This document shows, piece after piece, positions 59,502 to 64,000 of a stretch of DNA of 64,000 bases. Position numbers and translations under genes: made by a program. Every line of letters begins with the position of its first letter. The first letter of the stretch is position 1. The notes under the pieces were generated by a model that made no database searches, was not told the DNA's origin, and saw only the letters and a list, made by a program, of their open reading frames with translations. The stretch comes from an uncultured Opitutia bacterium (lineage in GTDB: Bacteria > Verrucomicrobiota > Verrucomicrobiia > Opitutales > Opitutaceae), in the NCBI GenBank assembly GCA_903840415.1, contig CAIMFY010000067.1, forward strand, positions 1 through 64,000, written 5' to 3'.

Positions 59502-60089
59502 TTGCCGGTTTCGCGCGCCATCGTGTGTGAATCTCCCGCCAGCACCTTCCGTCGCGCGATCTTTCTCGACCGCGACGGCACGCTGAACCAGCAGGTGATT
59601 CGCAAGGGCAAGCCTTACCCACCGCAAACCGTCGACGAATTCACGCTGTTTCCAGGCGTGCCTGAAGCGTGCGCGCAACTCGCCGCCGCGGGCTTCGTGC
59701 TCGTCGTCGCGACGAACCAACCCGACGTCGGCCGCGGCACGCAGTCGCTAGCCGTCGTCGAGTCGATGCATACGAAGCTCCGTCAACTCGTCCCAACGAT
59801 TTCGCATATCGAAGTCTCCTACGCTCCCGGCCTCGACAAATCCGCTCCGCCCGATCGGCGCCGCAAGCCCGAACCCGGCATGTTGCTCGATGCCGCGCTT
59901 CTCCTCGGCCTCGACCTCGGCCGCTCCTGGATGATCGGCGACCGGTGGCGCGACATCGACTGCGGGAAACGGGCAGGTGTCCGCACCGTGTTCATCGACT
60001 TCGGCTACGCCGAAGAATTGAAAATGAAACCCGATTTTTCCGTCTCATCGTTCGTCGAAGCTGCCCGAATTATCCTTGCCCAGCCTTAA
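59502..60089 (+). CDS. gmhB: D-glycero-D-manno-heptose 1,7-bisphosphate phosphatase (HAD family), zinc loop missing
   Basis: 195 residues from a TTG at 59502, 2 bases after the gmhA stop; a GTG at 59523 would give 188. HAD motifs are IFLDRDGTLNQQ (Asp23, Asp25), VVATNQPDVGRG, RRKPEPGML and MIGDRWRDIDCG. The region that in E. coli GmhB carries the structural zinc ligands (CxH ... CxC) reads YAPGLDKSAPPDRRRKPEP here and has no Cys. It would remove the C7 phosphate made redundant by HddA. The gene order supports this role despite the missing zinc site. Confidence 0.85.
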   Translation: MPVSRAIVCESPASTFRRAIFLDRDGTLNQQVIRKGKPYPPQTVDEFTLFPGVPEACAQLAAAGFVLVVATNQPDVGRGTQSLAVVESMHTKLRQLVPTISHIEVSYAPGLDKSAPPDRRRKPEPGMLLDAALLLGLDLGRSWMIGDRWRDIDCGKRAGVRTVFIDFGYAEELKMKPDFSVSSFVEAARIILAQP

Positions 60090-60114
60090 ACCCAAAACCT
60101 CACTTCCTCCCACC

Positions 60115-60834
60115 ATGAAATCCCTCAACGACCTAAAAGTTCAACTCTACGCCGATGGCGCCGACAAAGCCGGCATCCTCGATCTCTACGCCAAGCCCTA
60201 CATCAAGGGCCTGACGACGAATCCGAGCCTCATGAAGAAGGCCGGCATCAAGGACTACGAGGCGTTCGCCAAGGACATCCTCCAGAGCGTCACCGCCAAG
60301 CCCATCTCGCTTGAGGTGTTCACCGACGACCTCGTAGACATGAAACGCCAGGCCCTGAAAATCAGCTCGTGGGGCCAGAATGTTTACACGAAAATCCCTA
60401 TCACCAATTCCAAGGGCGACTCGTGCCTCCCGCTCATCAGGGAGCTCAGCCTGCAAGGCGTGAAGCTCAACGTCACCGCGATTCTCACGCTCCAGCAGGT
60501 CGCCGGCGTCGCCGCCGCGCTCAATCCCGCCGTCCCGTCCGTCGTCTCGGTCTTCGCCGGCCGCATCGCCGATACCGGCGTCGATCCCATGCCGCTCATG
60601 CGGGCCAGCGGCGCGCTGCTCGGAGGTCAGCCGAAGGCCGAACTGCTCTGGGCCAGCACCCGCGAAGTGCTCAACATCTTCCACGCCGAAGAGTCCGGCT
60701 GCGCCATCGTCACCGTGCCGCACGACATTCTCGCAAAGGCCGCCAAGTTGCTGGGCATGGATCTCGCGGCGCTCTCGCTCGACACCGTCAAGATGTTCGC
60801 GAAGGACGCCGCCGACTGCGGCTACACGCTCTGA
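60115..60834 (+). CDS. Transaldolase-family protein
   Basis: 239 residues from the ATG at 60115. GLTTNPSLMKKAGI, the Schiff-base lysine in VYTKIPITN, LNVTAILTLQQV and SVFAGRIADTGVDP are the transaldolase and fructose-6-phosphate-aldolase motifs; the length is that of the short subfamily. Transaldolase can supply sedoheptulose 7-phosphate, the GmhA substrate, so its place directly after the heptose genes is meaningful. Confidence 0.9.
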   Translation: MKSLNDLKVQLYADGADKAGILDLYAKPYIKGLTTNPSLMKKAGIKDYEAFAKDILQSVTAKPISLEVFTDDLVDMKRQALKISSWGQNVYTKIPITNSKGDSCLPLIRELSLQGVKLNVTAILTLQQVAGVAAALNPAVPSVVSVFAGRIADTGVDPMPLMRASGALLGGQPKAELLWASTREVLNIFHAEESGCAIVTVPHDILAKAAKLLGMDLAALSLDTVKMFAKDAADCGYTL

Positions 60835-60905
60835 GCCACCCGCGAAATTCCGCATTTACCTCTGCGGCAGACTCGCGCACGTTCGCGGATCTGCCGCTTT
60901 TCATT

Positions 60906-62327
60906 ATGCCTTTTCGGATTCGCCCCGCACTTCTCGCCGCCCTCGCCCTGCTCGCCGCCGTCCCCGCGGCCGTCCCCGCGGCCGTCGCGTCCACGCCCGT
61001 TGACGACGCCGAGGCCCAGCGGCTCTACGACCGCGCCAACGACTTCGTCTCCAACATCAGCGAGGACGGCTACTCTTATTCCTATCTTCAGTTTCACTGG
61101 AAACGCGCTCAGGCCAACCTCGACCGGATTCTTGAGGTTTACCCCGACACACCCATCGGCCGCGCCGTAAAGTCCGGCCAGCTCAAGCTTGGGCCTTACG
61201 ACTTGGCTTATTTTCGGGAACGCGTCCTCTACCGCCTCGAGGAGAAGCGCCTCGCCGCGTCCGACTACGTTTACTGCGCCGTCTTTCTGACCAACATCGA
61301 CGACCAGCGCTGGGACCGGGTGAGGGTCGATGCCGTGCTTCGCATCGTCGAAGTGCTTTCTCGCCAGAAACGCTGGAGCGAGGCGCTGAAGTTTCCCATC
61401 CTTGATCCCTATCATCTGGAATTGTGGTCCGCGGTCTTCCGCGTCGCCGCCCGCTACGAGCAGGACGACCTCGTCAAGGAACTCCTCGCCAACACCGCCA
61501 AGGCCGATTTGCCGGTCATCCACGCCATCCTCGGCGAAGCCCTCGCCCTCCGCGGCCGCCCGCGCACCGAGATTGCCAAACTCCTCGACCTCGATCCCGC
61601 GGATGCCGTGAAGCTCGCCGTGCTCGACGGAATGGTGCAGCGCGAGGTGCAAATCCAGCGCTCCGCCCAGCTCCGCATTCCGACGAAAAATATCCGGCTC
61701 GCTAGTGATTCGCTCAAACGTCCGGAAGTCCGCGACGATGTCGTCGCAGTCGCAAAAACTTTTTTTCCCAAGGGCAATGCCGCCACGGATAAAATCCTAG
61801 CCGTTTACCGCGCCGGGCTCGGTGCGAAACCCGCCGCCACCGCTCCGGCCTCGGTCCACCTCGCCTACCTCGACTATCTCACGGCCTCCGAAAAGTTCGA
61901 CGAACTCTACAGTTACTTGGGCGATCCCGCGATTCCCGGTGAAGTGCGCCAGCCCTGCGAGTTAAAGTTGATCGAGCTGTTCGCCTTTGCCGGTCGCACC
62001 GTCGAATCCGAACATTACCGCGCTCCCTACCTCGCCGCCGGCGGCGCGATCGCCGACGCCGCGGCGCTCGCCCAATTCCGCGGCAAGATGACCTCCATCG
62101 AAGCGCCGCTCACCGTGCGCGAAAAGACCCTCGCCGAAATCCCCATCAAAGATCCCTGCGTGCTAGCGCAGGCGATCATGGAATGGCGGCTCACGCCGAA
62201 TCTCGCGCAGCGTGGCGCTGCTCCCTACGATGCTGTTGTCCGGCGTTTCGCGCCGGGCTTCGCTAATATCCCGCCCGTAAAATCCCAGAAAGTCGGCGAT
62301 GCCGCCAGCACGCTGAAACCCTACTGA
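60906..62327 (+). CDS. Secreted helical-repeat protein of unknown function
   Basis: 473 residues from the ATG at 60906. The signal peptide contains an Ala-Val-Pro-rich core encoded by an 18-base near-repeat. The mature part is helical with a TPR-like rhythm (EAQRLYDRANDFVSNISEDG, FHWKRAQANLDRILEVYPDT, ELLANTAKADLPVIHAILGE) and lacks catalytic motifs. FHWKRAQANLDRILEVYPDTPIG is reminiscent of outer-membrane assembly or secretion TPR proteins. No family is recognised. It sits between the heptose genes and a glycosyltransferase gene. Confidence 0.75.
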   Translation: MPFRIRPALLAALALLAAVPAAVPAAVASTPVDDAEAQRLYDRANDFVSNISEDGYSYSYLQFHWKRAQANLDRILEVYPDTPIGRAVKSGQLKLGPYDLAYFRERVLYRLEEKRLAASDYVYCAVFLTNIDDQRWDRVRVDAVLRIVEVLSRQKRWSEALKFPILDPYHLELWSAVFRVAARYEQDDLVKELLANTAKADLPVIHAILGEALALRGRPRTEIAKLLDLDPADAVKLAVLDGMVQREVQIQRSAQLRIPTKNIRLASDSLKRPEVRDDVVAVAKTFFPKGNAATDKILAVYRAGLGAKPAATAPASVHLAYLDYLTASEKFDELYSYLGDPAIPGEVRQPCELKLIELFAFAGRTVESEHYRAPYLAAGGAIADAAALAQFRGKMTSIEAPLTVREKTLAEIPIKDPCVLAQAIMEWRLTPNLAQRGAAPYDAVVRRFAPGFANIPPVKSQKVGDAASTLKPY

Positions 62328-62383
62328 GCCGCGCCGCGCACGTCCGACATCCCGCTTCGCCCACTTCGTTTTCTTTCCCCCCG

Positions 62384-64000
62384 TTGAACCTCCTCTTCGT
62401 CAACTACGGCGACTTCCGCACCAACAGCCTCAACCACATCGCCGGCTTCGCCAACGCGCTGTGTGCCGCGGGCCACGCCTGCATCGTCGCCGTCCCACAC
62501 GACAAGGAATCGATCACCGCGATCCGCGATCCGCTTTTCATCCCTGCGACCACCGGCGAACTCCTCGCCAAACCCGGTCTCTTCCCCAACGGCCAGCCCG
62601 CCGATCTCATCCATGCGTGGACCCCCCGCGAGGGCGTCCGCAAGTTCGTCCTCGCCTACCAGCGGCTCCTCACGACGCCCGCGCGGCTTGTCATCCACCT
62701 CGAGGACAACGAGCGTTTCCTGATCGAAGCCTACACTGGAAAAACTTTCGCCGCGCTCCGCGCCGAGAGCCCGCACGACACTTCGCTCTGGCTCGTCGAC
62801 GGCCTGCCGCATCCGCTCCGACACGAAAACTTTCTGCGCATCGCCGACGGCGTCACGCACATCGTGGAAAAACTCCGCGAGTTCGTCCCCGCCGGCACGC
62901 CGGCGCAACTCCTGCCTCCGCCGCTCGATCTCGCGCTCTACGCGCCGCAGCCGGCCGACAAAAAATTCCGCGCCGAGCTGGGCCTGCGCTCCGACGAGAA
63001 AGTCATCGTTTTCACCGGCAGCAATACATTCGTAAACGAACCCGAGATGCGCGAACTCTACCTCGCCGTCGCGCTGCTCAACCAGCGCGGCGTGCCGACG
63101 CGCCTCGTGCGCACCGGCTTCAATTCTCCCACCTTCCTAGACGGTCTCGCTGCCGGCGTGAAAGCGCACGTCCTCGATCTCGGCTTCGTGGAAAAAGCGC
63201 AGTTGCCCAAACTCCTCGCGCTCGCCGATGTGCTCGTGCAGCCCGGTCGCCCCGGCGCGTTCAACGACTACCGCCTGCCCTCGAAGCTCCCGGAGTTTCT
63301 CGCCAGCGGCCGGCCCGTCATCCTCCCGTCGACCAACCTCGCCGCGCAGATGCACGACGGCCGCGAGGCGCTCTTCCTGAAGACCGGCGCGCCCGCCGAA
63401 ATCGCCGACCTGTGCCAGAAGATTTTCACCGATCCGAAGCTCGCTACCGAACTAGGGAAACACGGCACCGCCTTCGCCCGCGCCCAATTCGATCCTTCAA
63501 AAAATACCCGCACGCTCTCCGAGTTTTTCGCCACTGTGCTCGCCCGCCCCGCGACGGCCAACTGGTCACTCGCCCCCGATCCGTTCGCCACGGAACTCAC
63601 GCTCGTCGTCGCGCAGTTCGCCGCCGCCGCGCCCGCTCCACTCGCCGCCGGGCTGGACGACTTTGCGCTCAGCCTCCGCCAACTTGAGTTAGCTGTCGAC
63701 ACGTCGCGCGGTGCTCTCGCCCAGCTCCTTGCGCAAAAGGAAGAGTTCCTGAAGCACGCCAAACTGCGCGACGAACTCTCCGCCCAGCACGTCCGGAACT
63801 CCGAGCATGAGCTCGTGCTCTCGCGCCAGCACTCCGCGCACCTCGCGGAAAAAGCCGCCGAGATGGAGCGACTCAGCAACCAGCACGCGAAAAATCTTGA
63901 GAACCAAATCGCGGCTGCCCGCGCCGAGACGGCCAATGCCCGCGCTGCGACTGAAGCGTCGACCGCGCATATCGCGAACCTCGAACAGGCCCGCGAACTC
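62384..64000 (+). CDS. GT4-type glycosyltransferase with coiled-coil tail (3' end beyond window)
   Basis: 539 codons are visible from a TTG at 62384; no ATG is available upstream in this frame. Residues 1 to about 385 form a GT-B enzyme: NLLFVNYGDFRTNSLNHIAGF at the N-terminus, VIVFTGSNTFVNEPEM starting the second Rossmann half, and LPSKLPEFLASGRPVILPST with the donor-binding Glu. From about residue 425 the sequence becomes a charged coiled coil (LSRQHSAHLAEKAAEMERL) that continues past the window edge. The design parallels the GT9-coiled coil-GT2 protein at 11505, so a second catalytic domain may follow. Confidence 0.82.
   Translation, partial: MNLLFVNYGDFRTNSLNHIAGFANALCAAGHACIVAVPHDKESITAIRDPLFIPATTGELLAKPGLFPNGQPADLIHAWTPREGVRKFVLAYQRLLTTPARLVIHLEDNERFLIEAYTGKTFAALRAESPHDTSLWLVDGLPHPLRHENFLRIADGVTHIVEKLREFVPAGTPAQLLPPPLDLALYAPQPADKKFRAELGLRSDEKVIVFTGSNTFVNEPEMRELYLAVALLNQRGVPTRLVRTGFNSPTFLDGLAAGVKAHVLDLGFVEKAQLPKLLALADVLVQPGRPGAFNDYRLPSKLPEFLASGRPVILPSTNLAAQMHDGREALFLKTGAPAEIADLCQKIFTDPKLATELGKHGTAFARAQFDPSKNTRTLSEFFATVLARPATANWSLAPDPFATELTLVVAQFAAAAPAPLAAGLDDFALSLRQLELAVDTSRGALAQLLAQKEEFLKHAKLRDELSAQHVRNSEHELVLSRQHSAHLAEKAAEMERLSNQHAKNLENQIAAARAETANARAATEASTAHIANLEQAREL

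Noticed and set aside
1-64000. CRISPR arrays, tRNA and rRNA genes, integrase genes and attachment sites
   Set aside because: I looked for short regularly spaced repeats, cloverleaf-like segments and rRNA-like stretches and saw none. The only direct repeats are inside coding regions.

Overview
The window looks like part of the chromosome of a GC-rich bacterium of the Verrucomicrobiota, most likely an Opitutaceae relative. The reasons are strong G/C bias at third codon positions, a giant exported protein with tandem Ig-like domains, frequent GTG/TTG starts and ATGA stop/start overlaps, and a surface-polysaccharide gene set typical of that group. The assignment rests on gene style only; there is no rRNA or other taxonomic marker in the window.

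Layout. (1) 1-2768, minus: the 5' part of an exported protein with tandem Ig-like repeats, two of them about 97% identical at DNA level; a 9-bp hairpin carries the Shine-Dalgarno core in its loop upstream of the chosen start. (2) 2805-3657: decayed DNA with fragments of an IS3-type transposase, an ISAzo13-type transposase and a frameshifted sugar epimerase. (3) 3658-8549, plus: aminotransferase, Wzm/Wzt-type ABC polysaccharide exporter, and a sulfotransferase-methyltransferase fusion. (4) 8483-11305, minus: a large membrane protein whose 3' end overlaps the fusion gene by 67 bp. (5) 11505-21028, plus: GT9-coiled coil-GT2 fusion, giant membrane protein with three C-terminal DGW repeats, GT2 transferase, methyltransferase, epimerase. 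(6) 21101-23983, minus: membrane protein with a C-terminal array of a repeated domain here called the FDHWG domain. (7) 24264-38744, plus: a 14-gene run with an MBOAT/SGNH acylation module and a small DUF5989-like protein, a GT-C-like transferase, nucleotide-sugar genes (SDR, Gfo/Idh, hexapeptide acetyltransferases, two DegT aminotransferases, epimerase), a GT2 transferase and a membrane protein. (8) 38770-55981, mostly minus: further membrane proteins, two secreted proteins made almost only of FDHWG domains, and a GtrA-like flippase. (9) 56056-64000, plus: a Gfo/Idh protein, a complete-looking GDP-D-glycero-D-manno-heptose pathway (HddA, HddC, GmhA, GmhB) with a transaldolase, a secreted protein of unknown role, and a GT4 transferase running off the end.

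How it fits together (inference). Cytoplasmic enzymes make unusual activated sugars (GDP-heptose, amino and acylated sugars). The polymer is exported by Wzm/Wzt. Ten large GT-C-like membrane proteins, the GtrB-like GT2 enzymes, the GtrA flippase and the MBOAT/SGNH pair would then decorate it outside the inner membrane. The most unusual element is the FDHWG domain of about 140 residues. I count 17 copies in six proteins: four are attached to membrane transferase-like halves, always starting near residue 480-493, and two are signal-peptide proteins without any membrane half. I do not recognise it as a named family.
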